This document shows positions 1 through 9,707 of a stretch of DNA of 64,000 bases, in pieces (positions within the stretch are counted from its first letter, which is position 1; every line of letters starts with the position of its first letter). Origin of the DNA: Ulva prolifera. Taxonomy: Eukaryota; Chlorophyta; Ulvophyceae; Ulvales; Ulvaceae. The notes under the pieces were generated by a model, which did no database searches, had not been told where the DNA came from, and worked only from the letters and a program-made list of their open reading frames with translations. The stretch covers positions 701,481-765,480 of the forward strand of contig CM041203.1 in the NCBI GenBank assembly GCA_023078555.1, given 5' to 3'. The position numbers and the translations under genes are program-made.

Positions 1-573
1 TGGGCATCAGGGCCGTGCGATAAGTCGTGCTACATCCCTAAATGTGGCCACAAGTATACCACTATTATTCAAATGGTAATGGGGGATGGGCACACATACA
101 CCACCAGACAAGTAGATTTCCCCGCAAGGCCTTGGAAGGAGAGGAGCACCCATTGCTGTCCCATCACCAGGCTTGAGCCCATTGATGGATTGGCCTTGGT
201 GCAGAGATAGGCTTCGGTCACGACTGTACGTCATCAAGATGTCACGGTGTGGTGTGTAAGACGTCATGTACTGGGCGGCTGATTCTCGAGGTGTGGCTTC
301 GGGGTGCAGTTGTGGCGAAAGCGTCCATGCAGGAGCATGCAACAGTAAAGCGACCTCCACGACGTCTCCGCTTATGTGACCAAGCCACGTGCAGGGCAAC
401 CCGCGAGCTCGTACAAGGTCAATCTGCAACGAACCTGACCATGAGCGCCTGCGATCACAGATAGCCTGTGAAATTGCGTGATTTTCCTGGCCTGGTAATC
501 TTCCTTCAAGTCCACCACCTCTGCGCTTGACATCGTGACAGCGCTCGCAAAGGTTCAGGAGCAGAACATTATA

Positions 574-3222
574 ATGTCTATATATATTTTCGTGTGTATT
601 CTCATCTCTCAATTTGCGGGCGGGCCAAGTGAGGCAAGCGCGCGGTATGCTCTCCGGAGAAGTCCAAGAATCACGGACCTCACAGGATCAGTGACACGTT
701 CAGCTTATTCCGCTTCATCCGGTGGCTGTGCAAGGGAGGGCTGTGCATGTGGAGTACCGCCGGAACTGCTGCAAGATTCGCTTGGATCACCACTCGCATA
801 TGTATCACTGAATGTCCAGGTTCGCCAGATGGGTCCGCTCAATGCCGCTGCATGCAACCACACTGACCTGACGCTGACTGATATGCTGGTGGGGACAGAT
901 CAAGTTGTTGACCCTGCATCATTGCAGAACACGGCGATGTCATCGCGAAAACTTTCCAGGCCGATCCCAGATACCTCTGAATCAATAGGCATGTTTAGTA
1001 ATGGACAAAATTGCGGGCGCTGGGTAGAAATAATGCATGGAGTGAAGTGCATGCGGGGAAAAACTGATCCCTCAAGGCAGCCCCCGGTGGTCTGTGGTGT
1101 GGATGCCTCCTTTGGGGATCCCAGATTCAACTACGCAGCTGATTCCAAGACAGGGACAAAGACATATGCTCTGGTCGCGGATGGCTGTTCTGACGACAAT
1201 TTCTGGTGTGCCCAACGATCGGTACTGGCTGACAATTTAGCCGTTTAAGTCTTCACTACCCGTCTCCCTACCCAAATACCATTTGCAGTCCCCGTCTTGG
1301 GTTCGCAAATCCGTCTTGGCTTCGCAAAGTTGTGCACTCTGCTGCACCGATGTATGGTCTAGGATCAACCAGTACAACAGATTGCCATGCATGGACGATG
1401 TCCGGATACAACACTGTTGCGCTCACTACAGAAGGTCTCGCTCATCAGGTTAGGCTGAATCATCAACAAGCCGCCACGCCGCAGGTGTCGCGACGATGTG
1501 TTCCATTTGGGTTTGAGCCCCTCCTTGCAGAATCACTTATGCGGGACTGATACTGCATGCATGGACTCGAGGCATGTGGAATGGAAATTTATTGATGCTG
1601 CTCCAGTGTACATGCGACTTCCAGAATCTCCACGCTTTGCATGGCACTGCCACTCAGATTTCCCACGGTGCGTATGATGGGCACCGCTCGCAGTTGTACC
1701 GATTGCTGAATCCGGCTCATATGACAAACACAGTCCGTTTGTTGTGTATTGTTGCGGCACTGCTCAACTTGAACCTGGAAGTATAGGCATGCACAGCTTG
1801 TGGTGTACAATGTGAATCGCGGAATTTCTCTTGTCGTGGCCGAAGGCATCGCGGTCGGGCCGCACTGGGATCTTGGCCAACAATTCATAGTTCCTCCACA
1901 AGCTTTGTCGCAGGCTGATGGACAAGCGCAGAAGTATGCCATCTCTGTAGAAGTTCTTGACGTACATGGTGACTCGTACGGCACGTTCAGAATCCCAGTG
2001 AACTCCAGCTACGTTGCACAAGAGTGTACTGGAGACAAGCAGGCTGCACAGGTGGTGGCAGGTGCTGGATCATCTGGGGAAACTGGGCTGATAGACCCAT
2101 CAAAGATTTCTGTCAACCACATTGAGTGCAGCCAGGATGTAGATTCGCACGTGTTTACCAATGGAACATGCCATCAGCCTGTTAGACCAAGCTGGGTCAC
2201 GCCAGCTGGGTCACAGCATGTGTCAGCATGTGCCAGCGAGGGTGCTCTGCACTGCAGGAGACAAAATTTCTGAGGGCAGCTCGCAAGCTGGGGATCTAAC
2301 CATTTCCAAGCAACTGCAGGAGCCTGCAGCGCCGAATGCCTTGCGAAGAGGAGGAGTGACAGATTTGCCTGCCGCAAGGCTGACCACGCATGCCCAGGGC
2401 AGCCTGCACAATGATAATCTCATGACCAATCCTCCAACTGACATCGACGCAGTCGTCAGACTTGGAACATCTACAGTGCACAAACATGGCATGATTCCAC
2501 CAGCCGTTCCTCTCAAAGCCGCACTCTGCATGCCTGGTCAAACCAACTGTGATGCTGACATTGAGCAAGTAAGCAAGCCTCAACAGCAGAGATGGGTGGC
2601 CATGGAAACAGGCGTTTCGGCGGTCACCAGCATGGGAATGCGCGATTCTGCTGCAACTGAAGGCGTGGATCTAGACACAGCAGCAGGAGCATGGATCCAG
2701 AAATTGCAAACCCACAGGGCTGGTGTTGATGGTCACATGCGATCCACACATATCCGGCTATCGAATTCGGCCGATGTCCAAGATGAGACTGCCACACAAG
2801 ATCAGACACGGGGAGGCCCAGTGCTGCTTGGTGGGAATGCAACTACTGCGACATGCTCACCCATGACTCGGCATGTTGAGAGCATAGAGGAAGGAGGACC
2901 TCATGTGAAGCGGCCACAGGATTCGAACTCTTGCTCACAGTCGAGCACAGCGGAGAATTCCTGTTCCGACCGCGCGCATGGAACTGATGCAGAGGTGTCA
3001 GACAGCCAGACAGCCTGTTCAGCTGGCGAATTAGGTGGCAGACAGCTACAGCGAACATGGGGTGGCAGAGTCAGAAACCCACCACGTGCAGGCCGAGAGT
3101 GTCGACCCCTGTGGAGTCAGTGTGGAGGAAAGAACTACAGAGGCATTAGATGTTGTGAACCTGGTGATATCTGCAGGTTCCTGTCGCAGTGGTATAGCCA
3201 ATGTCAGCCGTTACAGGTGTAA
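574..3222 (+). CDS. Secreted expansin-like protein with C-terminal CBM1 (multi-exon)
   Basis: The ATG at 574 opens a typical signal peptide (MSIYIFVCILISQFAGG, then a small-residue cleavage region ASA). The first exon block (to about 1210-1248) carries a cysteine-rich double-psi beta-barrel-like segment: NGQNCGRWVEI, PPVVCG and a VADGCSDDNFWC motif resembling the expansin/barwin core. Further coding blocks lie near 1570-1680 and from about 1800 to 2270 (a beta-rich segment with FRIPVNSSY), followed by a long low-complexity Ser/Thr/Gln linker. The last 37 residues (about 3109-3219) match fungal-type CBM1: WSQCGG, paired cysteines and the terminal WYSQC. The family loosens or binds cellulose in cell walls without hydrolysis; export is inferred from the signal peptide. 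Middle introns are not resolved. The call rests on the two terminal domains; a different DPBB-fold secreted protein is the main alternative. Confidence 0.68.
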
Positions 3223-3392
3223 ATTTTGACCAGGGAGCAACTGTTGCGACAAGTGTGTACGCATACGCAGAAGGGATCGATTGACAATACAGCTGTATCG
3301 TCGTCACGGCCCTGCTCCGAGTTCAATCTGTGACACTCAACTTGGAAGGCCTGTCTCGTATGCACCAATTCATACAGTGTTTGCCACTAGCT

Positions 3393-5099
3393 TCAGGAAC
3401 GCAGCACAGCAGCTGCAATTTGTACACGATCCGGCACCATGGCTGCAGCAGGGGTCAACTTCGGTGACGCAGTGGCAGGATCGACCGTATCCGCAGGTGT
3501 CGCATCAGCTACCGCCGTGCGGCGGGAGTACTTACACCCGTACAAATGAGCTATGCTGAGATAGTCGATGGAGTCCACAATCTTCCACCCCAAGGCCTCC
3601 GTATCCTGCACAAATTTGCGAGTGCAGTGCATCTAAAAAAAGAATAGCCAAACATTGGAATGGCTTGTAATTGTTGTGTACACACCTCAATGAACGTATC
3701 TGGGAAGCCCCATTTCCAAGTCGACATCAAACTTCCAGGCGATCGCTGCACACCGATGTTTTCAGCAGGTACCACTGACATCAGAAACATGCTACCACAG
3801 GAGGACAGCTCGGCCATTTCCTGCAACAGTGTAGAGTTTTGTTCTTGTGACAGGTACATGGTCAGTCCCTCGAGTACCCACATCGTAGGAGCAGCAGAAT
3901 TGAAAGCTGTGTTTCTTAAGATATGCCGTAGGCTTGAACATCCCAGCTCCCCTCCTGCAGGTGGCTAGAAGTATGACTGGCGATGCCGCATGAGCCATAC
4001 ACCATATGCATGTGTATGGACGGTGTTGAGCATGTCATCAGAGCCATCGCTTTGGCGCATCTCGTTCGATGCTCATGCACTGGTATGCATGTTGAAAGGT
4101 GTTGAATCCGGAGGCCGGCACATCAATTCGCATTGCCATTTTCTTTGCTCTGAATCGTGCACAAAGATGCACACCTGCGGCCTGCACAGTGGTGCTTGTA
4201 CTCTGCAGCACTTTGTGCTTCATACTGCGTAACAGATTGTGTTTCACACGCAGAACTTCAGCACGGTCGACTTCAAACCACTTGGTCCCTGCTGGCAAGT
4301 CGAGCCGCTGTGCTCTGGTATCCATCCCAGCTCCGAGCAGCACAACTTGCTCATGGCGCAGCTGTTGTGGTGGTGCACTGGCGTGTGCCAATACTGCCGA
4401 TTGTATCTGCGCCAGGTAGTTTGCCACTTTGGCGGACACAGCGCCTCCGCCAACAAAGAAGTGAAGAGCGTCATCCAAGTACTTGGTTCTGCACATGTTA
4501 GAGTCACAGCCGGACAGAGAGGACAGAACATTGAATCAAAATCATAAACTTCGTGCAATGCCTTCCAGGGACCCACCTGCAGGTAATGTTGCTGACAGAT
4601 CGAGGCGTGGTGCTTGGTGTGGATGGCATATTCGCCGTTTTTGATCGGCATCGCGCCAAGGCTTTGGGGCCTGCACGTGCGATTTGCAAACTAATATTCC
4701 TAATGTCATTTTCGCCTTGTACCGCCTGATATATGCTGAAGGCAGCTACTTCACACCTGCTAAGACAGCCGCGAATGGGTCCACGAAGAGGGCATCTTCC
4801 CTCTCGCTCTCAATCGCACGCGTAGCTGCGATCAGCCTAGACGAAAACGATACGATATCTGTATGACTCGCGAATGGTTGGCTTCTTGAACAGCGGTGGT
4901 GCTGCGGTCCCCCTTAGCACATAGCTACTCTCAATTGTGATGTGTGCGGTCGAGGGCGACACCAGACGCTGGAGCAGAGAGAGATACAGGAAACGAACTC
5001 ACACTTACCCTGAAGGTCGTTCGATCGCCTCAGCGCCCAGCACACGGCAAGGATAGCCACAGCAAGTATTGGAGACGACAGTTGAGCGGTCGCCAACAT
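3393..5099 (-). CDS. LCMT/TIGR00027-family SAM-dependent methyltransferase with N-terminal hydrophobic segment
   Basis: Exons read on the minus strand as 5099-5009, 4858-4757, 4670-4577, 4488 to about 4250, a block around 3880-3686, and 3632-3393. Junction phases agree (for example TTA GCA G/GC CCC and TGC AG/A ACC). Family landmarks appear in order: ATRAIESERED with LFVDPFAAVLAG, RTKYLDDAL, the SAM-binding VVLLGAGMDTRAQRLDL, WFEVDRAEVL, and MWVLEGLTMYL. The C-terminal exon contains GWKIVDSIDYLSIAHLYGC. Known relatives methylate carboxyl groups or unknown small substrates; the substrate cannot be inferred here. The first exon encodes SSPILAVAILAVCWALRR after MLATAQ, either a membrane anchor or part of a plastid/mitochondrial transit sequence. 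The exon joining the SAM-binding part to the EGL block is not pinned down. It converges with the expansin-like gene, with 170 bp between stop codons. Confidence 0.8.
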
Positions 5100-6136
5100 G
5101 TAGCCCACCGTCCTTGAGCGAATGTGTCCTTGAGCACGATCAGGCGCCACCAATAATGACCCCTGAAAATTGAGCTGCTTTCGTCTTGGCAGCTTGAAGT
5201 TTACCTCGGCAACCGACGTTGTGGCTTCTGTGAAACGAGGTCGCAGTGGCGATCTTCACCACACCATCAAGGCGATTGTTTGACATAGCCTCTGCGAGCA
5301 CCGAGATATGAGTATGTAAACCTGTAACTAGACAACACGTCTGAGGTAGTTCGTGCTGCAGATTGGCACCACGATCGGTCTGAATTGTCTCGATCACGAG
5401 CACAGCCCCTGATGCAGCATGGTGTCAGCACTGAATACACGTGGACACTGTGCATGTCTCGGGGTCGATAATTCAACACGGCATGGGCAGCGAGATAGCA
5501 CAGAGAGTATCTTGGACACGCTGGCCAGTGCGCCCACAGCTCAGGATGGAACAACAATTCTCGCATACCGCTCAGACCAAACCACACCAAGCGGCTCACC
5601 TACACGTGGCCACGATCTCTCATGCAGCCCGTCCTGCACCTCCAATAACACCCTCCTATACAGTGCTAGACACAAAGCACCATCCCAAGATTCACTTGCA
5701 CCCAGAGCACCCACGCATGGCCACGACACCGAGCAGACGTCTCCCACTGCTGGGGTGGGGCCGTTTGCCTGCTGCTATCCGGCAACACACCTGCAGGCCG
5801 GTGCCCCAATGCACAATGCCAGGATGGGGGCACACTGCACAGCTTCTAAGGCCGTGAGCTTGCTATGGCACGGAAGCTGCCAGACCGGCGTGCAAGATCT
5901 GGGCGGTGCTGCAGGGGCCGAAGACCCCCATGCGTGTGAGGGCTGAAGAGCAACAGCCATGCATGGACTGCCACCTGTGGCGAGGACGCTGACAAACGAA
6001 TTGCACTCGAGCACAAGGAGGGCAACAATTCTCCTGGGCCTGGCTGGGCTGGCCCCGCAGACCGATTTGGGGTTTCAAATTGTGGCCAGTGCTTGTGTGT
6101 ATTTAGTTAGGGCATGCAATCGGTTCTCGGAATCCA
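5100..6136. other. No supported gene
   Basis: Reading frames are open for up to 175 codons on the plus strand (5419-5946), but the translations are low in conserved pattern, rich in Thr/Ser/His, and have no recognisable domain. An upstream untranslated region or promoter of the minus-strand methyltransferase gene probably occupies the left end. I see no RNA gene or repeat that I can define here. Confidence 0.4.
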
Positions 6137-6690
6137 CTCGCAAACCCACTCATTCATGGCACTAGGCCAGGCACGAACTCGCACCACAGCTCTACCAGCA
6201 ATACCTGCCAGTATGTATGGTACAGTACAGTGTATATGTAGTAAAGTAAAGTAAAAAGTAAATCTGAATTTACTGAGCCGTATCCTATAGCCGTTACAAA
6301 GGATAGATGCCGGGCATCGGGCCATTACTAGGAACACACTCGCAAACCCACTCACTCGTTCATGGCACTAGCCGGGCACGCGCGCGCACCACAGCCCTGC
6401 CGGAGATTCCAGCCAACGATTGAAGCCCCGCAGGGAGCACAATAGCATTCGCTTTGCACAACGCCACACTCAACGCCACACTCGTTTATATGTATGTAGT
6501 TACAAAGGACAGAGGCCGGGCAGCGAGCCGTTGCCAGGAATACACACGCAAATCCACTCACACAGTCATGGCACTAGGCCGGGTACGAGCACAGCTCGGC
6601 CGGTGATGCCAGCCAAAGATTGAAGCCCCGCACGGAGCACAAGAGCATTCCCCTTGCACAACGCCACACTCAACCGGCGCAGAGCATTCG
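6137..6690 (-). repeat. About 205-bp tandem units derived from a retroelement 3' end
   Basis: Three diverged copies start near 6140, 6343 and 6549, each recognisable by GCAAACCCACTCA-like sequence followed by TCATGGCACTAG, CCGGGCACG and, in the two complete copies, GATTGAAGCCCCGCA and GCACAACGCCACACTCAA. On the minus strand each unit contains the last codons of the LINE-type ORF (AGLQSLAGI.GRAV) plus 3' flanking sequence, so the array is a tandem repetition of the element's terminus. The copy nearest the ORF (6549-6690) is continuous with it. The spacing of 203-206 bp is measured from the motif positions. Confidence 0.75.
6241..6290 (-). repeat. Fragment of dispersed short element with (TTTAC)n tail
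   Basis: Read on the minus strand, this stretch is TATAGGATACGGCTCAGTAA, an ATTCAGATTTAC segment and then several TTTAC units. The same string occurs on the plus strand at about 53752-53792 with one or two mismatches. It lies between two of the tandem units, which suggests either a shared 3' terminus with that family or a nested insertion. Confidence 0.7.
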
Positions 6691-7305
6691 TCACAAACAA
6701 AGCACGGTTCACCTTACCACACCGAGACGCAACCTCCGCCAGCCGATTCAAGTGATTCATGGCAGGCCGTCCCAAGCAACCATGTGTCTCATGCGATAAC
6801 GGCACAAAACTATACGCATCAGGGTCGTACAAACGATAAGCAGAGCGTTTCTGCACGTCCCGCGTCTCCGCAGCACCCCTGTCCTCGCGGGCCGCACGGC
6901 CGCAATAGGAACCAGCACAGGGGTTCACAACCGACACATCTCCTATGCACAAAGGGTCACCCGGCGGCGTAAACATGATGTCCCCCAGTTTCTCCTGGGC
7001 CACTGCCCTGTACACCTGCGCCAGCGCCGTCGCCTGCGCGGCAGCGGCCTGCTCCCCAGGCCCCGCCGGATCCCGGCCACCCGGCGCCGCTGCCGCCGCC
7101 GGGGCCGCAGCCTGCACTGCATCCTGCGCGTGGCGCCCCATCTGGGCGCTGTGTCCAGCATCGGCGTCGGCGGCCGGAGCAGGCGTAGGTGCCGGTGCCG
7201 CGTCCGCGCGCGCGGCCGGCGGCGGCAGGGGGGCTGCAGGTATCGGCTCCGCGGGCAAGGTCGCCCCGCGCGAAGGGCCCGCGATCTGGGAGGCGGGCTC
7301 ACAAT
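6566..7305 (-). pseudogene. 5'-truncated LINE-type retrotransposon ORF (C-terminal part)
   Basis: A minus-strand frame runs from about 7305 to 6566 through a Pro/Ala-rich linker into a pattern typical of the region after the reverse transcriptase domain in plant and algal LINE elements: DVSVVNPCAGSY, ETHGCLGRPAMNHLNRLAEVA, and ALCKGNALVLRAGLQSLAGI. No reverse transcriptase YxDD region or endonuclease lies upstream (7380-9700), so the copy is truncated at its 5' end, as is normal for target-primed integration. GC content is clearly higher than in the neighbours. It is unlikely to be functional. Confidence 0.7.
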
Positions 7306-7380
7306 CATGTATGTATGTTTGCATGATTACATAAACATAGCCGTATCCATTTGGACATTGATAACTCCGAAATCCGGGAC
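7306..7380 (-). repeat. Dispersed short element, copy A
   Basis: On the minus strand: GTCCCGGATTTCGGAGTTAT followed by CAATGTCCAAATGGATACGG, CTATG, then an AT-rich tail with CATAC units. The same order of blocks is found at 41900-41837 (minus) and 53722-53792 (plus). The shared part is about 45 bp, and tails differ between copies. It abuts the 5' break of the LINE fragment. A 3' terminus of one non-LTR family is the likeliest explanation. Confidence 0.72.
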
Positions 7381-7899
7381 CGAAAGAGGCATCCAAGCAA
7401 CATGCTGCCGCAATTATTACATGTTCAGGTTCATGTACTGTACACAACGGTGCTGCAAAATTGAGTGTTGCACTCATGCGAGCTGTTTGTCCCTGTGCAA
7501 CGCGGCATATTTATAACTCTCGCTAGGCACAACAGACAATAAGATCACCAAATGTAGCATATATGTTGATTTATTCAGAGACACGCACGATTAGCAGCAT
7601 TGCTCACACAGCTGTAACATCCTCGTCAAGCTTCCTTGAGCCGTGCCACACTCCGTTCTACAGTAGTGGATGCGCTGCTTTACTTCTAGACAGTGTGGCT
7701 ACGGCTGGGCAAGACAGGCATGCTGTGTGCAAGGTGTCAGTGTCGCAAGGGTATCAGACTCACAACCAGCCTGATCAAACACCAGTCGTTTGACCAACGA
7801 CAAGCCACGTATGACCACCTCCACTGCTGAGCTTTACACTACGATATACTGACTCAATTCGGTGCTTTGTGGGAGCATTGCTGTGCACACGACTGCCAT
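7381..7899. other. No supported gene
   Basis: Short open frames only (76 codons at most at 7563-7793), with no recognisable domain. The stretch separates the LINE fragment from the hairpin and duplicated AT-rich sequence. Confidence 0.4.
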
Positions 7900-7957
7900 C
7901 TTGTGTAGCCACCTCAATATGTGCAGTGGGCTGCACATATTGAGGTGGCTACACAAG
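7900..7957. repeat. Perfect inverted repeat: 27-bp arms, 4-nt loop
   Basis: The left arm at 7900-7926 (starting CTTGTGTAGCCACCTC) and the right arm at 7931-7957 (ending GGTGGCTACACAAG) are exact reverse complements, separated by TGGG. Transcribed from either strand it would fold into an uninterrupted 27-bp stem. It lies in non-coding DNA next to a diverged direct duplication. It could be a recent fold-back duplication, a replication-slippage product or a small-RNA precursor; the sequence alone does not decide. Confidence 0.9.
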
Positions 7958-7978
7958 CCCACAGCTGCTTCCATAAAG

Positions 7979-8373
7979 ATTATTCAATTGAGTTTTTTGC
8001 AATAATGAAAGCGCTTGTTCTGTGCTTTTCAGTGATACCAATGTTGTGCTGATCTGATTTCTCATCACATTGTGTCAATTGCATTAACACAACATGTCAT
8101 TGAGCTCCGTTTTGAGAAATTCAAAAACCGTGCACACCCCCTCCAGTAGCCCCCTCTGGGCCAACACGACTAAAACCTTGTCACAATATGCCTAAATCTG
8201 TTGCGAATCATCTGCAAAAGGCTAAATGTTTAAATTTATACTTTGTTGGCTAGTAGCTTCATGTTTCTGATTTGCATGTGTCTCAAATGTAGGATGTTCC
8301 GGAACATGTTCCATAAATTCCGATGTACCGGGAATAAATGCCTCATCGATGTTTTTCAGGCTTACTCATGTAT
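7979..8373 (+). repeat. Diverged direct duplication, copy 1
   Basis: This segment aligns by eye to 8869-9268 in the same orientation. Shared blocks include CTCATCACATTG/GTCATCACATTG, CATTGAGCTC.GTTTTGAG, GTCACAA..TGCCTAAA, GTTG.TAG...CTTCATGTTT, a CCGGAA tract and the terminal AGGCTTACTCATGTA. Offset is about 890 bp. No open frame spans it, and divergence is considerable, so the duplication is old or the two are separate insertions of one family. Confidence 0.7.
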
Positions 8374-8562
8374 AGGGCTGGCCAATACCGGTACAGGTAT
8401 ATGTACCGGTAGAGAATATTTCGGAATAGTACCGGTATATTCAAAAAGTGCGGTATATTGGGAACATTTGGGTGTTCCGAAATGTACCGCTGACCGGTAT
8501 ATTTGGGACCGCCCGTATACCCTAATATACCGCTACATCACCAATATACCGCTATATGGAAT
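8374..8562. mobile_element. ACCGGTATAT-rich stretch, hAT-type MITE candidate
   Basis: The segment opens with AGGGCTGGCCAATACCGGTA and then holds many CCGGTA/ATATACCG motifs in both orientations, ending in ACCGCCCGTATACCCTAATA. Several hAT transposon families end in an AGGGCTGGGC-like tip followed by repeated ACCGGTAT motifs, which is the reason for this label. No transposase and no clean target-site duplication were identified. A related ATATACCGG-rich patch lies at 9174-9250 inside the second copy of the direct duplication. Confidence 0.4.
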
Positions 8563-8868
8563 AATTTACACATCTGTACGTGCTCAAGCCTGGTTGCAGC
8601 GCACGTTGATTGTTGTTCACGAGCTGATCGACTTGGTCGCTGATCTTATGGTCGCAGAGGGCTCTACCGAGGCCCCGGGCCAAGTAAAGTTCAATCAGAA
8701 ATTGTATCCGCACGTTGATTGATGCAGTCACTAGCTGTGTTCCAGGGCAGTGTGTGGGCGTTCGGTTGGCCTGCAGCCATGGTGGCGTAGGGGTGGCTGG
8801 GCACATGCATGTCCATCCGGCTGCAAAATTTGATGGTGTTACACGAGCACATAACTGTGTGTACATAA

Positions 8869-9268
8869 GTTATCCAATATCATGGTAATATAATCTAGAA
8901 AGCACTTGCTCTCTTCTTTCTAATGATATGTCTCTTGTTCCGATCTGAATTGTCATCACATTGCATCAATAGCACTAAGTCAACATAGCATTGAGCTCGG
9001 TTTTGAGGCATCTGGATTTATTGAATGGGTCACACAGCAATGCCTCTTGGTCCAAAACAGCTGAAAGTTCGTCACAAGGTGCCTAAAGGTGATGCAAAAC
9101 ATGTGCAGAAGATCAAATGCGCAAAACTGCTCTGAGTTGCTAGTTAGCTGCATGTTTGTGTTTTGCTTAGGTCCAGAATATATGATATACCGGAATACGT
9201 GGAATATATTCCCATATACCGGGTATATTTCCGCATTTATATACCGCAGAACCAGGCTTACTCATGTA
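8869..9268 (+). repeat. Diverged direct duplication, copy 2
   Basis: Counterpart of 7979-8373, with the same block order and the same terminal AGGCTTACTCATGTA (9254-9268). Unlike copy 1, it has an ATATACCGGAATA/CCGGGTATATT patch just before the terminal block. Confidence 0.7.
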
Positions 9269-9707
9269 GCACACTACCATCACTTGATGCTGAATCGTGG
9301 CTTTGGGTGCCTCGCTACAAAGCGTGTCAGGCACTTCAGACAACCGCCCACTGCGCACCTGATACATTTGTTTTATACCATGCGTCAAGGCCCGCAGCTG
9401 CACCCAGGCTCGCACTACGGTCACCGTTGTCTGCACTACGCCTGACCCCATCTCGCATGCATGTGACGACGTCGTGCCCGAGACGACTACGCAACTATGG
9501 CACGCAATCTGGCGCTATCCGTGTCCCGTTGGCAGCCAAACCTCTGGTAGGGCTTTGTGTCATGTCCATGATGTGCAGTGTTCGTGAGTCGGACTTGTCC
9601 TCCGCGGAGTGGGCGACTGCACACCGAAACTTTGCAATCTAGCGCGATTGCACCACAATAGAAGTCAGGTAGACAGTTCCCAAGTTTTCCTCCCAGGGCC
9701 TTGCAAG
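9269..9707. other. Probable 5' flank of the RSP3 gene
   Basis: No conserved protein is visible in any frame. The stretch presumably contains the promoter and 5' untranslated region of the radial spoke gene starting at 9708. I see no clear TATA box or other defined element. Confidence 0.35.

Noticed and set aside
7-612. 201-codon minus-strand ORF at the left edge
   Set aside because: No recognisable domain, overlaps the signal-peptide exon of the expansin-like gene, and begins in that exon.
5419-5946. 175-codon plus-strand ORF
   Set aside because: Low-complexity, several frames open in parallel, no conserved pattern.
6945-7334. Long Ala/Pro-rich plus-strand ORFs opposite the retroelement
   Set aside because: Composition is the reverse complement of the LINE frame's GC-rich linker; no independent motif.
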